A stretch of DNA of 59,113 bases, from assembly GCA_031277035.1 (NCBI GenBank), contig JAISLY010000062.1:1-59113 (forward strand). Direction: 5' to 3'. The DNA is from Coriobacteriales bacterium. GTDB taxonomy: Bacteria; Actinomycetota; Coriobacteriia; Coriobacteriales; UBA8131. The notes under the pieces were generated by a model. That model was not told where the DNA came from and ran no database searches. It saw only the letters and a list, made by a program, of their open reading frames with translations. The translations under genes were made by a program, and so were the position numbers. Of the stretch, positions 31,946-40,711 are shown piece after piece. Numbering within the stretch: the stretch's first letter is position 1; every line of letters starts with the position of its first letter.

Positions 31946-34314
31946 AGTATTTCGAGTACAGCAGGGCGGCGACCTTTGATGCGGCTTCCGAGATTCTGAA
32001 GACGGACGAGAAGGCGACCGTTCTGGCAGGCGGCACCGATTTGCTCAGCGTCATTAAAAACGAGATACTCGAGGAGCCTCCCTCACAGGTTATCGACCTC
32101 AAGCGTATCCCCGAGACGGACTACATCACGCTGCAAGACGGCACCCTTCGTATCGGCGCCAACGCGCGATTGGCGGATATCGCCGCATCGCCTGAGGTCA
32201 CACGAGAGCTGCCGGCGCTTGCCCAGGCTGCCTGGTCGGTTGCGACTCCTCTGATTCGCAACCTCGGCACCATCGGCGGCAATATCTGTCAGGATGTGCG
32301 CTGCTGGTTTTACCGCTACCCGCATGAGGCGGGTGGCCGGATTGTCTGCCGCCGTAAGGGAGGGGAGAACTGCTACGCCATCCTGGGAGACAACCGTTAT
32401 CACTCGGTCTTTGGCGGCATGCGCTGCGGCTCAAACCCCTGCACCGTCGATTGCCCGGCGGCGACGAACATCCCCGACTATATGGAGCAGCTGCGCCTGG
32501 GTAACCCCAGGGGCGCCGCGCAGATACTCTTTAACGTAAACCCCATCCCGGCGGTCACCTCACGCGTCTGCGCGCATCGCTGCCAGGAGGGTTGTAACAA
32601 AAACGAGAGCGGTGAGCCGGTCGCCATCCGCAACGTCGAGCGCTTCGTCGGCGATTTTGCGCTGAACAGCGGTGAGCTGTTCTATGCGGCGCCCACCGAG
32701 CAAAGCGGCAAGTCGGTTGCCGTTGTCGGCTCGGGCCCTGCGGGTCTTTCCGCCGCCTATTATCTGCGCGCCTCGGGCCATGAGGTCACCGTCTACGACT
32801 CCAAGCCCGAGCCGGGTGGCATGTTGATGTATGCCATCCCGGACTATCGTATGCCAAAAGACATCGTACGCAAGATTGTCGCAGCCTATGAGGGCATGGG
32901 TATCACCTTTGTCTGCGACACGCAGGTCGGTGCCGACCTGCCCGCCTCCGAGCTCGAGGAGCGCTTTGATGCCGTCTACTATGCGACCGGCACCTGGAAG
33001 CGGCCCGTCCTCGGCCTTTCCGGCGAGGAGTTGACGGTCTTTGGTCTGGATTTCCTCGTGCAGGTGCACGACTGGATGGACGGCAAGGTAGGCCAGGAGG
33101 TGCTCGTCACCGGCGGCGGCAACGTCGCGATGGATGTGGCGATTACGGCCAAACGCCTCGGCGCGCGCAAGGTTGTCCTCGCCGCCCTGGAGACCGAAGA
33201 CATCATGCCCGCCGGAAAAGAGGAGATAGCCCGTGCCCGCGAGGAGGGTGTGGAGATACAGGGCGGCTGGGGCCTGTCGCGCGTTTTATCAGAAGGCGAC
33301 AAGGTCACGGGTATGGAACTGAAGCGCTGCCTGAGCGTCTTTGACGAGAACCATCGCTTCAACCCTGTTTACGATGAGAACGACCGGCGTGTCGTTGAGG
33401 CCGAGAATATTCTCATGGCGGTCGGGCAGCAGGTCGATCTCAACTTCCTCGACGAGAAGTACCAGCTCCAGCTTACCGCGCGCGGCCTTATCGACGTTGC
33501 CGCGGAAAGCCAGATGACCTCGCGCCCGGGCGTCTTTGCCGGCGGCGACGCGACCACCGGGCCCTCCACGGTCGTCGAGTGCATCGCCAACGGCCATGCC
33601 GCCGCCCGCGGCATCGACCGCTATCTGGGCGTCGCGCAAAGGCACATCTGCACCGGCTTGCAGATAGAGAAGCCGTTTTTGAGTTTTGATGTCGAGGGCG
33701 TAAAGCGCTCTGAGGCCCTGAAACTTGCCGAACTGCCGCTTGAGCAGCGCAGCATCGACGTGGAAGACGAGATAGCCCCCGATGAGGCGGCGGCGCTTTC
33801 TGAGGCCAGGCGCTGCATGAACTGCGGCTGTTATGCCGTTGCGCCCTCCGACATAACGCCGGTGCTCGTCGCGCTTGACGCAACGCTTGTCACCACCACG
33901 CGCGAGCTTTCGGCCAGCGAGTTTGCCACCTCGGCGCTCAAACTCGATGAGGTGCTTGAGCCCGGAGAGCTCCTCACCGAGATTCGCATCCCGCTTGTAC
34001 CGGGCGCAACGACGGCCTACGATAAGTTCCGGCTTCGTGAGTCGGTCGACTGGGCCATCGTCAGTCTGGCGAGTGCGCTTGCGACCGAGAACGGCAAGGT
34101 GTCCGGTGCGCGCCTGGTACTCGGCGGCGTTGCGCCCATCCCGCTGCGCCTTTCTGCGGTCGAGGGCTATCTGCTTGGCCGGACGCTCGATTCTGAGACG
34201 ATTGCCCAGGCTCAGGAAAAGGCCGTCCAGGAGTGCCTGCCGCTTTGGAACAACGCCTACAAGGTGCAGGAAGTCAAGGCTTTTGTTGGGAAAGCCCTCG
34301 CGCGTCTCACGTGA
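31942..34314 (+). CDS. FAD subunit of a molybdenum hydroxylase with a nested GltD-like NAD(P)H oxidoreductase
   Basis: 790 residues. Residues 1-~160 are a CoxM/PaoB-type FAD-binding domain (AGGTDLLSVIK, RNLGTIGGNICQ) with the Fe-S loop Cys of PaoB-like proteins (C136, C144, NRYHSVFG, C162). Residues ~163-625 are a complete GltD-like module. It has two [4Fe-4S] Cys sets (C162/C167/C171 and C210/C214/C218), an FAD site VVGSGPAGLSAAYYL, an NAD(P) site VTGGGNVAMDVA and the FAD-closing GVFAGGDATTGPSTVV. The chain then returns to the first domain at C630-YAVAPSD and ALDA, and ends with the CO_deh_flav_C domain. It would link the hydroxylase to NAD(P). Shared by the two Mo/Fe-S pairs, I infer. Confidence 0.92.
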   Translation: MKYFEYSRAATFDAASEILKTDEKATVLAGGTDLLSVIKNEILEEPPSQVIDLKRIPETDYITLQDGTLRIGANARLADIAASPEVTRELPALAQAAWSVATPLIRNLGTIGGNICQDVRCWFYRYPHEAGGRIVCRRKGGENCYAILGDNRYHSVFGGMRCGSNPCTVDCPAATNIPDYMEQLRLGNPRGAAQILFNVNPIPAVTSRVCAHRCQEGCNKNESGEPVAIRNVERFVGDFALNSGELFYAAPTEQSGKSVAVVGSGPAGLSAAYYLRASGHEVTVYDSKPEPGGMLMYAIPDYRMPKDIVRKIVAAYEGMGITFVCDTQVGADLPASELEERFDAVYYATGTWKRPVLGLSGEELTVFGLDFLVQVHDWMDGKVGQEVLVTGGGNVAMDVAITAKRLGARKVVLAALETEDIMPAGKEEIARAREEGVEIQGGWGLSRVLSEGDKVTGMELKRCLSVFDENHRFNPVYDENDRRVVEAENILMAVGQQVDLNFLDEKYQLQLTARGLIDVAAESQMTSRPGVFAGGDATTGPSTVVECIANGHAAARGIDRYLGVAQRHICTGLQIEKPFLSFDVEGVKRSEALKLAELPLEQRSIDVEDEIAPDEAAALSEARRCMNCGCYAVAPSDITPVLVALDATLVTTTRELSASEFATSALKLDEVLEPGELLTEIRIPLVPGATTAYDKFRLRESVDWAIVSLASALATENGKVSGARLVLGGVAPIPLRLSAVEGYLLGRTLDSETIAQAQEKAVQECLPLWNNAYKVQEVKAFVGKALARLT

Positions 34315-34430
34315 GCGAAGGGGCGGCGCGTCTGGCCACCCGCCGTGCGTACGTGGAAAGGCGACGTGTGCCCCGTGTGTCTCGTGTGAGTGTGTACGTC
34401 TCGCGCATCGTAAGAGGAAAGGTGAAGGAT

Positions 34431-34982
34431 ATGGCGATAGACAGTATCCGATTGTCCATAAACAGGACGGATTACGAGCTTTCCATCGGAAGGCGTTTCG
34501 GTCAGATTCCGCCCAATGAGACCCTGGTTGAGACCCTGCGTGAGCGCTTTGCTCTCACCGGTGCCAAACGCTCCTGCAATGAGGGGGCCTGCGGCTGCTG
34601 CACGGTCATCATAGACGGCGAGGCGGTGCCGGCCTGCATGACGCTGACGGTTGATTGTGATGGCAGCAGCATCACGACCATCGAGGGCCTGCAGGACCCG
34701 AGGACCGGTGAGCTTGACCCAATCCAACAGGCCTTCATCGATGAGTATGCCTTTCAGTGCGGCTACTGCACGCCGGGCATCATCATGGTCGTCAAGGCTC
34801 TGCTCGACAAGAATCCCGCTCCCGACGAAGACGAGGTTGCCGAGGCGCTGGCGGGCAACTTCTGCCGCTGTATCAGCCAGTACCACGTTTTTAACGCAGT
34901 TGATCGCCTCGTTGGCCGCGTGACGAGTGGCGGCCTGATTGCTGAGGGCGATGTGAAGGTCGGAAAGGCAGGTGGGCGATAA
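34431..34982 (+). CDS. Molybdenum hydroxylase [2Fe-2S] subunit (second copy)
   Basis: 183 residues from ATG 34431, with AGAGGAAAGG and GAAGG upstream; longer upstream frames are low-complexity. Both [2Fe-2S] sites are intact: CNEGACGCC with CMTLTVDC, and FQCGYCTPGIIM with GNFCRCISQYH. It is clearly paralogous to the 29102-29584 protein, sharing GRxFGQxxPNExLxxTLRER. The stop codon overlaps the start of the second catalytic subunit by one base (TAATG), so the two are made together. It lies 116 bases after the FAD/GltD fusion gene; no promoter is obvious in the gap. Confidence 0.94.
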   Translation: MAIDSIRLSINRTDYELSIGRRFGQIPPNETLVETLRERFALTGAKRSCNEGACGCCTVIIDGEAVPACMTLTVDCDGSSITTIEGLQDPRTGELDPIQQAFIDEYAFQCGYCTPGIIMVVKALLDKNPAPDEDEVAEALAGNFCRCISQYHVFNAVDRLVGRVTSGGLIAEGDVKVGKAGGR

Positions 34983-37387
34983 TGGCGCGTAAATCCCTCA
35001 AAGATGGCATCAATAACCCCATCCCTGTCGATCCCAAATACGTTCGTCGCGGCCGGAAGTTCAGCAGCGGCCTCGATCCTGACGAGTACAAATACGTTGG
35101 CAAGGCCATTGCGCGCAAGGACGCGAAGGAGCTCGTTACGGGCAAGGCGCTGTTCCTCGACGACTTTACCCTGCCCGACATGCTCATCGGCAAATTCCTG
35201 CGCAGCCCATACTCGCATGCTATTATCACACGCATCGACGCGACGAAGGCCGAGGCCCTGCCCGGCGTCGAGGCGGTGCTCACCTACGAGAGCTTTGCCG
35301 AGCTTGGGCGTGACGTGCGTTTTGGTTACCCGCCGCACAAGCCCTTCCTGAGCGAGCATCTGCGCTACATCGGTGACCCGATAGCCGTCGTCGCCGCCGT
35401 AGACGAACAGACCGCAAACGCCGCACTCGACCTCATTGAGGTTGACTACGAGGTACTGCCCGCTGTCTACGACGGCCTTTCGGCGGTTGCCGAGGGTGCG
35501 CCGCAGCTGTATGAGGAGTTTGACCACAATGTGGTGCCGGGCGGATTTCCCGTGATGCAAAGCGAGGGCGCCTACTGGCACCTCATGCGTGGCGACGTGG
35601 ACGAAGGCTTTGGGGAGTGCGAATATATTGTTGAGGACACGGTCGCCTTTAACAAGATGTGCGCCCCCGCCTCGCCCGAACCTCCCGGCGCGGTCGTTCG
35701 CTGGGATGGCGGCAATACCTTTACCTGCTGGACGGCAAGCCAGTCCACAGACGGCCCGAGAACCTTTAACGCGACGGTGCTCGTGGGCGCGACTCTGCAT
35801 GTGCAGACCTTCAATGTCGGAGGCAGCTACGGCAACAAACAGACCATCGGTTACCAGGTCTGCTCCGCCGCCCTGCTCTCCCTGGTCTGTGGAGGGCGAC
35901 CCGTCAAGGTCATGCAGACCAAGGTCGAGCAGCTGATGGCCTTCGAGACTCGCCTTGGCAGCCAGGTGCAGGCCCGTATCGGCATCGATAAAGACGGCAT
36001 CATCCGCGCGGTCAAGGGCAAGTGGACCGTTGACTGCGGAGGCATCTGCAACGCCACCCAGGGGCAGGTGGCCGTGGGTATCGGCGAGGCGCAGATCGTC
36101 ATGGCAAAGTGTGAGAACTGGGACTTCGATTCGGCGCTGGCCGTCTCCAACAAACAGCCCGCGGGCTGCGTGCGCGGCTACGGCGGCCAGGAACTGAACA
36201 GCTGCCTGGCGCTGCTGATGTCCCGGGCGATGCAGGAGGGAAACTTTGACCCTGTTGAGGTCTACAAGAAAAACTACGTCGCCGACGGCGATGTCTACAT
36301 CTGGCGCGACGGCCTGCCGTGGCGGGCGCATACCGTAAACTACGTACCCATCATCGAGCGCGCGGCTGAACGCTTTGGCTGGAAGGAGACCTGGAAAGGC
36401 TGGCATACGCCAACCTGGACCTCTGAGGATGGCCGCTACGTCCGCGGCGTCGGCTGCGCCATCATCGGCAACGCCGATGTGGGCGAGGACACCTCCGAGG
36501 CCTATGTGCGCATCGTCCCCGACCTCTATGGCACGGGCATCAAGGTCTACGTGCATGCCGACATCACCGAATCCGGCATGGGTCAGCGCTCCTCCATCCT
36601 GCGCGTCGTGGCCGAGTCGCTCGACGTGCCCTACGAGAACATCACCATCGTGCGGCCGGAAAGCGACATCAATCCCATCGGTATCGGCCTGTGCGGCTCA
36701 CGCGGCACCATCACCTACGGGCACGCGCTTGCAAACGCCTGCGAGGACCTCAAGGCAAAGCTCTTCCGCGCCTGCGAGGGCAAGCTGCACATCACCTCCG
36801 ACCTGATGGAGATACGCGGCGGCTATGTGTATTCGCATACGATGCCCGGCAACCGCATCCCCATCAAGCACATCGAGGCAAACTCGACCATCTCATTTAC
36901 GGGCTATGGCAAACATGTGGAGAACTTCTCCATCCCAAGCTGCGTGATGTGCTTCATCGAGGTCGAGGTGGACACGCAGACCGGCAAGGTGGACATCGTG
37001 CGCATGCTGACCGCCACCGACTGCGGCCAGATTATGGATCCGGCGGCTATCGAGATGCAGCTTCAGGGCGGTATCGGGGCGGCCTGTCTGGACACGGCGA
37101 CCTTTGAGGAGAACATCATCGACCAGGCCACAGGGCGTCCGATGACCTACAACATGGTCGAGTACAAATGGCGCACCTTTAACAACTTCCCCGAGCATGA
37201 GAGCTGCATCATGGAATCGCGGCCTGACAGCTTCCAGTTCAACGCTATCGGCGTTGGCGAGATTTCCGGCGCGGCGTCGGCCTCGGCGACCATGATGGCC
37301 ATCTCCGACGCCATCGGCACCAACGTGGCGGAATACCCGGCCACCCCCGCGGTCATTCTCAAGGCGCTTGGGAAGGTAGAGAAGTAG
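34982..37387 (+). CDS. Molybdopterin-binding catalytic subunit of a xanthine dehydrogenase-family enzyme (second copy)
   Basis: 801 residues, the same architecture as the 29600-31945 protein. It has an N-terminal extension of ~35 residues, then LVTGKALFLDDFTLPD, GGSYGNK near residue 279, CVRGYGGQELNSCL near 396 and GEISGAA near 759. The catalytic-type Glu is kept. Shared segments such as YIWRDGLPWRA / YIWRDGLQYTA show an old duplication, while the differences across the substrate half suggest different substrates. No FAD subunit follows it, so it probably uses the FAD/GltD fusion between the two pairs. Cytoplasmic. Confidence 0.93.
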   Translation: MARKSLKDGINNPIPVDPKYVRRGRKFSSGLDPDEYKYVGKAIARKDAKELVTGKALFLDDFTLPDMLIGKFLRSPYSHAIITRIDATKAEALPGVEAVLTYESFAELGRDVRFGYPPHKPFLSEHLRYIGDPIAVVAAVDEQTANAALDLIEVDYEVLPAVYDGLSAVAEGAPQLYEEFDHNVVPGGFPVMQSEGAYWHLMRGDVDEGFGECEYIVEDTVAFNKMCAPASPEPPGAVVRWDGGNTFTCWTASQSTDGPRTFNATVLVGATLHVQTFNVGGSYGNKQTIGYQVCSAALLSLVCGGRPVKVMQTKVEQLMAFETRLGSQVQARIGIDKDGIIRAVKGKWTVDCGGICNATQGQVAVGIGEAQIVMAKCENWDFDSALAVSNKQPAGCVRGYGGQELNSCLALLMSRAMQEGNFDPVEVYKKNYVADGDVYIWRDGLPWRAHTVNYVPIIERAAERFGWKETWKGWHTPTWTSEDGRYVRGVGCAIIGNADVGEDTSEAYVRIVPDLYGTGIKVYVHADITESGMGQRSSILRVVAESLDVPYENITIVRPESDINPIGIGLCGSRGTITYGHALANACEDLKAKLFRACEGKLHITSDLMEIRGGYVYSHTMPGNRIPIKHIEANSTISFTGYGKHVENFSIPSCVMCFIEVEVDTQTGKVDIVRMLTATDCGQIMDPAAIEMQLQGGIGAACLDTATFEENIIDQATGRPMTYNMVEYKWRTFNNFPEHESCIMESRPDSFQFNAIGVGEISGAASASATMMAISDAIGTNVAEYPATPAVILKALGKVEK

Positions 37388-37492
37388 GGGTCGCCAGTAC
37401 GGCAGCGCACACGTGGCAGCAGGGCGTATGCCAGCGCCCTGCAGTGCCCTGCTCAGAGCGCTGGAGGAACCGGCAGACAGGAGGTTTGGTCG

Positions 37493-37723
37493 ATGGAGGT
37501 CACCGTCAAGGTGCGGGGCATCCTCGCCTACGAACTGGGGTTTTCGGAGAAGGTCGTCACCCTGCCCGAGGCAAGCACTGCGGGGCAGCTGCTTGCGGGC
37601 TTTGACGTCGATCTTGAGGAAGTCAGCTACACGGTGGACAACGCCTGGCGCGATGAGGAGTATGCGCTCAAGGATGGCGACGTTCTCTGGCTTTATGCCC
37701 AGACGCTGATCCCCGGGGGCTGA
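37493..37723 (+). CDS. MoaD/ThiS-like small sulfur carrier protein
   Basis: 76 residues with a ubiquitin-like beta-grasp pattern (EVTVKVRGILAYELGF, a helix QLLAGFDVDL, then LKDGDVLWLYAQTL) and the C-terminal di-glycine IPGG that is thiocarboxylated in this family. ATG 37493 has AGGAGG upstream. Sitting at the end of the molybdenum hydroxylase operon, it may carry sulfur for molybdopterin synthesis or for the sulfido ligand of these enzymes. No MoaE-, ThiF- or MoeB-like partner is nearby, so activation must use a protein encoded elsewhere. Confidence 0.8.
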   Translation: MEVTVKVRGILAYELGFSEKVVTLPEASTAGQLLAGFDVDLEEVSYTVDNAWRDEEYALKDGDVLWLYAQTLIPGG

Positions 37724-37905
37724 GGACGTACCGCGCAGACCCAAACCTGACAGCCGTTTGCCTTAGATACTCGCACCAACCCAGCCACTTCTGAAATCCA
37801 TCTATAATGGCATACCTGATGCCAGCCATACCTTTGATCAGGTGCTGGCGTACTGCCTCTCAAAAAGGCTGTTGGTGCACGGTCAAACTACCGAGGAAGA
37901 ACCCT

Positions 37906-39141
37906 GTGAGACAACTGCTCTCCAATAGAAGCTTCATCTTATACTGGCTCGTCGGCATTACCTCGATTTTGGCAAGCCTCGCGCTTGAGTTTGTCGTTTC
38001 GCTTTATGCGTATGACCTGACAGGCTCGCCGCTCCTGTTCGGTGCGATACTCTCAGCCGTACTCGTCCCACGGCTTATCCTGACTCCAATCTCCGGGGTG
38101 ATTGCAGACCGATATCCCCGTAAGAGAATAATGTTAATTTCATTAGCATTTTATATACTGCTTCTTCTTTCCGCCACTTTATATCAACTCTCCACATCAG
38201 CTCTGGGCGTCATCCCGCTCTTTGCGCTCGTCCTGCTCATTGAGATGGCCAGCATCCTGTTTTCGAGCGCGAATGCCGCGGTGCTGCCAATGATCGTAGC
38301 GCCTGAATTGCTCGGACAGGCAAATTCGTTTTGCTCCATATATAACGAACTGTCGTATGTTCTCGGCCCCTTGATCGGTGGCTTGGTGTATGGCTTTTTT
38401 GGGTTTTCTGCTTCGCTCATTCTCATTACCGTATGCGCAGGCATCAGCTTCGTGCTTCTTCGTCTTCTTCCGTTTCCCGCCCAGGTGCCGCAGGGGATCA
38501 GTGCAAGGCCTCGTGTACTGCTTGATTTGAAGCAGGGCCTGTCGGTCATTGCAAAAAACAAGCTGCTTGTCTACCTGGTACTCGTGGCGCCGTTTCTTTT
38601 GAACTTCTTTAACGTACCGGTCTTTGACATGGTCCTGGTGTTCTATGTGAGAGGGACGCTTGGCATCAGCCCCGCTGGCTTTAGCCTCTTTATGGCTCTG
38701 TTGGCCGCAGCTGGTGTCATCTGTGCGGCTTTGGCTGGCAAAGTATACAGCGACAGGCGGGCAGTGCGCTTTGTGAGCGTCATGCCTGTCCTTGTTATCG
38801 GTAGTATGGCGGTCGTGCTCTTCTCAATCCTTGCCACTCGGCTCGCCGCACCCGCACTGTTGCTTACGATGAGCTTTCTGGCCTGCAGCGTTATTTCTGC
38901 AACGGTCGGCCTGTTTGGCATAGCGCAGAACACCATAACGCAAAAAACGGTCAGCCTCGATACTCTCAGCCGTGTCATGTCCTTCAAGCGTCTTTCGGGA
39001 CTGACCGCAGTTCCTTTGGGAAATCTCGTCTTTGGCCTGATTATCCAATACACAAGCCTTGAGGTCTCGGTGCTTGTGTCCATCGGAGGCATTGCGGCCC
39101 TCTTTGTAGTTGGAAGAGCCCTGAGCGCGCAGACTGGCTGA
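37906..39141 (+). CDS. MFS transporter (MFS_3/enterobactin-exporter type)
   Basis: 411 residues and 12 membrane segments from GTG 37906, which has GAGGAAG six bases upstream; the longer frame from ATG 37807 lacks family features. Motifs include LTGSPLLFGAILSAVLVPR, GVIADRYPRKRIMLIS and ANSFCSIYNELSYVLGPLIGGLVYG. These proteins export siderophores, macrolides or metabolites by proton antiport. Around 38125-38190 the DNA is noticeably AT-rich with rare TTA codons, unlike the neighbours, which may mark a transferred gene. A TATAAT at 37803-37808 could be its -10. Confidence 0.88.
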   Translation: MRQLLSNRSFILYWLVGITSILASLALEFVVSLYAYDLTGSPLLFGAILSAVLVPRLILTPISGVIADRYPRKRIMLISLAFYILLLLSATLYQLSTSALGVIPLFALVLLIEMASILFSSANAAVLPMIVAPELLGQANSFCSIYNELSYVLGPLIGGLVYGFFGFSASLILITVCAGISFVLLRLLPFPAQVPQGISARPRVLLDLKQGLSVIAKNKLLVYLVLVAPFLLNFFNVPVFDMVLVFYVRGTLGISPAGFSLFMALLAAAGVICAALAGKVYSDRRAVRFVSVMPVLVIGSMAVVLFSILATRLAAPALLLTMSFLACSVISATVGLFGIAQNTITQKTVSLDTLSRVMSFKRLSGLTAVPLGNLVFGLIIQYTSLEVSVLVSIGGIAALFVVGRALSAQTG

Positions 39142-39149
39142 CCGATACG

Positions 39150-39195
39150 CGCCCCCTTCCTCGCAAAGCCATCTTTGAAAGAAGGGCGGATTTTT
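39150..39195 (+). terminator. Probable terminator of the MFS gene
   Basis: CGCCC plus TTC (39150-39159, two-base bulge) can pair with GAAGGGCG (39181-39188), followed by GATTTTT. It lies within 10-50 bases of the stop codon. Confidence 0.45.
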
Positions 39196-39267
39196 GGCAT
39201 TTTCGCTTGGATACGTTGCGACAACATCGCTGAATAACGGTAAGTTTCGATTCTCGCGCCTGGCTCT

Positions 39268-39300
39268 TTTATTCAATGTTGTAGAATAACATTGAATAAA
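39268..39300 (+). promoter_or_regulatory. Perfect 13-bp palindrome over the Fic gene promoter
   Basis: TTTATTCAATGTT (39268-39280) and AACATTGAATAAA (39288-39300) are exact inverted repeats around the seven bases GTAGAAT. The loop contains TAGAAT (39282-39287), a plausible -10. The right arm touches the ribosome site GGGAGG (39301-39306), ahead of ATG 39314. A dimeric repressor here would shut the promoter. Confidence 0.6.
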
Positions 39301-39313
39301 GGGAGGCGCTCTT

Positions 39314-40585
39314 ATGGGTTACTATTGCGAGGAGTTCTGGCAGAGCCTCGGAGAGGGGCGTAGCCGTGTCGAGCGCAGGAGCGGAGCCTATCGTTACTAT
39401 GTCCCAACGAAGCTGACCACTCTGGATGTGAAGCTCGATTCAGATGTGGTCGCCGACATCGCCAATGCTGAGCGCGCCTTGCTTGCGGTCGCCGCGAACC
39501 CAGGCCCTCTGCGGGACATTGATGGACTGTCGCGTTTTCTGCTCAGGGCAGAGGCGATTTCCTCCTCGCATATCGAGGGCCTGCGTCTCGGAGCCAAACG
39601 GTTGATGCAGGCGGAGCTTAACGAGAGCGAGCCGCACACCTTCAAGGCAGACGCAACGGCTGCCGAGATTGTCGGCAACATCAAGGCATTGCGTCTGGCC
39701 CTCAACCGGGCAGTCAACAAGGAAGGTCTGGCGCTGTGCGACCTCCTCAACATCCACCAGGCCTTGCTGGAGGGTAGCCCCCTTGCCGCTTATGCGGGCA
39801 AGGTTCGCGAGGTGCAGAACTGGATTGGGGGCAATTCCTACAACCCATTGGGTGCCTCTCACGTTCCGCCCGCGCCCGAGCTTGTAGTGGAGCTGCTCGA
39901 CGACCTTACAGAATATTGTAACCGTGCCGATGTCTCGCCCGTGCAGCAGGCCGCCCTGGCTCATGCCCAGTTTGAGACTATACACCCCTTTGTCGACGGC
40001 AATGGACGCGCCGGTAGAGCCCTGATTCAGGTCGTCTTGCGCAGACGGCAGCTCACAAGCACGTTCGCTCCGCCAATTTCACTGATTTTGGCAACCCATG
40101 CACAGAGCTACATCGCGGGTCTGAACAGCGTGCGGTTTGAGGGCGAGCAGCCAGACGCCCCGGCAATGAAGGCTCTCAATGAGTGGCTGTCCTTCTTCGC
40201 CGGAGCTTGTCTGAGAGCCTGCGAGGAGATGCGCGGCTTTACTGAGCACGCCTGTGAGATTGTGGAATCCTGGCGCAGACGACTGGGCAAGACGCGCAGG
40301 AACTCAGCGCTCGACCATTTACTGGATGCTCTTGTCGGCATGCCGGTGTTCACGGTTAAATCCGCCGCTGCGAATCTGGGCACAAACTTCCAGTCGACCA
40401 ATCTGGCGGTGGAGCGCCTTGTCGATGGCGGCATCGTCAAACCACTCAATGCAGTCAGACGAAACCGCGCCTACGAGGTACCCGAGGTTTTGGACGCCTT
40501 TCGAGTCCTTGAACGCCAATTGGCAAGTCCGACAGGTGACACGAGTATTGGCAGACCAACCCGCCCGGTCCCTTTCAGGCAGTGA
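39314..40585 (+). CDS. Fic family protein (class II AMP-transferase-like) with C-terminal winged helix
   Basis: 423 residues. The N-terminal Fic_N region contains the inhibitory helix motif SSHIEG, i.e. (S/T)xxxE(G/N), so the enzyme is probably kept inactive by its own Glu. The core motif HPFVDGNGRAGR near residue 225 has the catalytic His and all phosphate-binding residues. The last ~80 residues (FTVKSAAANLGTNFQSTNLAVERLVDGGIV) read as a winged-helix domain, common in this Fic class. Fic proteins AMPylate or otherwise modify target proteins. The palindrome at its promoter, with the HTH domain, suggests self-regulation. Confidence 0.92.
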   Translation: MGYYCEEFWQSLGEGRSRVERRSGAYRYYVPTKLTTLDVKLDSDVVADIANAERALLAVAANPGPLRDIDGLSRFLLRAEAISSSHIEGLRLGAKRLMQAELNESEPHTFKADATAAEIVGNIKALRLALNRAVNKEGLALCDLLNIHQALLEGSPLAAYAGKVREVQNWIGGNSYNPLGASHVPPAPELVVELLDDLTEYCNRADVSPVQQAALAHAQFETIHPFVDGNGRAGRALIQVVLRRRQLTSTFAPPISLILATHAQSYIAGLNSVRFEGEQPDAPAMKALNEWLSFFAGACLRACEEMRGFTEHACEIVESWRRRLGKTRRNSALDHLLDALVGMPVFTVKSAAANLGTNFQSTNLAVERLVDGGIVKPLNAVRRNRAYEVPEVLDAFRVLERQLASPTGDTSIGRPTRPVPFRQ

Positions 40586-40691
40586 CCCCCTGGCGGGCGG
40601 TTTGCCCAAGTGTAGTGTAGAAGGGTTTTGCCTCAACATGGATTTTTGACATATCCGGAGAAGCGGGGTCGTCGCCACGCCGCGTGTGGTC

Positions 40692-40700
40692 TGGTATCAT
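40692..40700 (+). promoter_or_regulatory. Extended -10 element of uppP
   Basis: TGGTATCAT has the TGn extension and a TATCAT -10. It is 11 bases before ATG 40712, so the transcript would have almost no leader, and no ribosome site is seen. Confidence 0.45.
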
Positions 40701-40711
40701 AGGCCACCATT

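Noticed and set aside
34763-36556. 597-codon open frame antisense to the second Mo subunit
   Set aside because: The plus strand encodes an intact xanthine dehydrogenase-family protein here; the antisense frame is compositionally forced by high GC at third positions.
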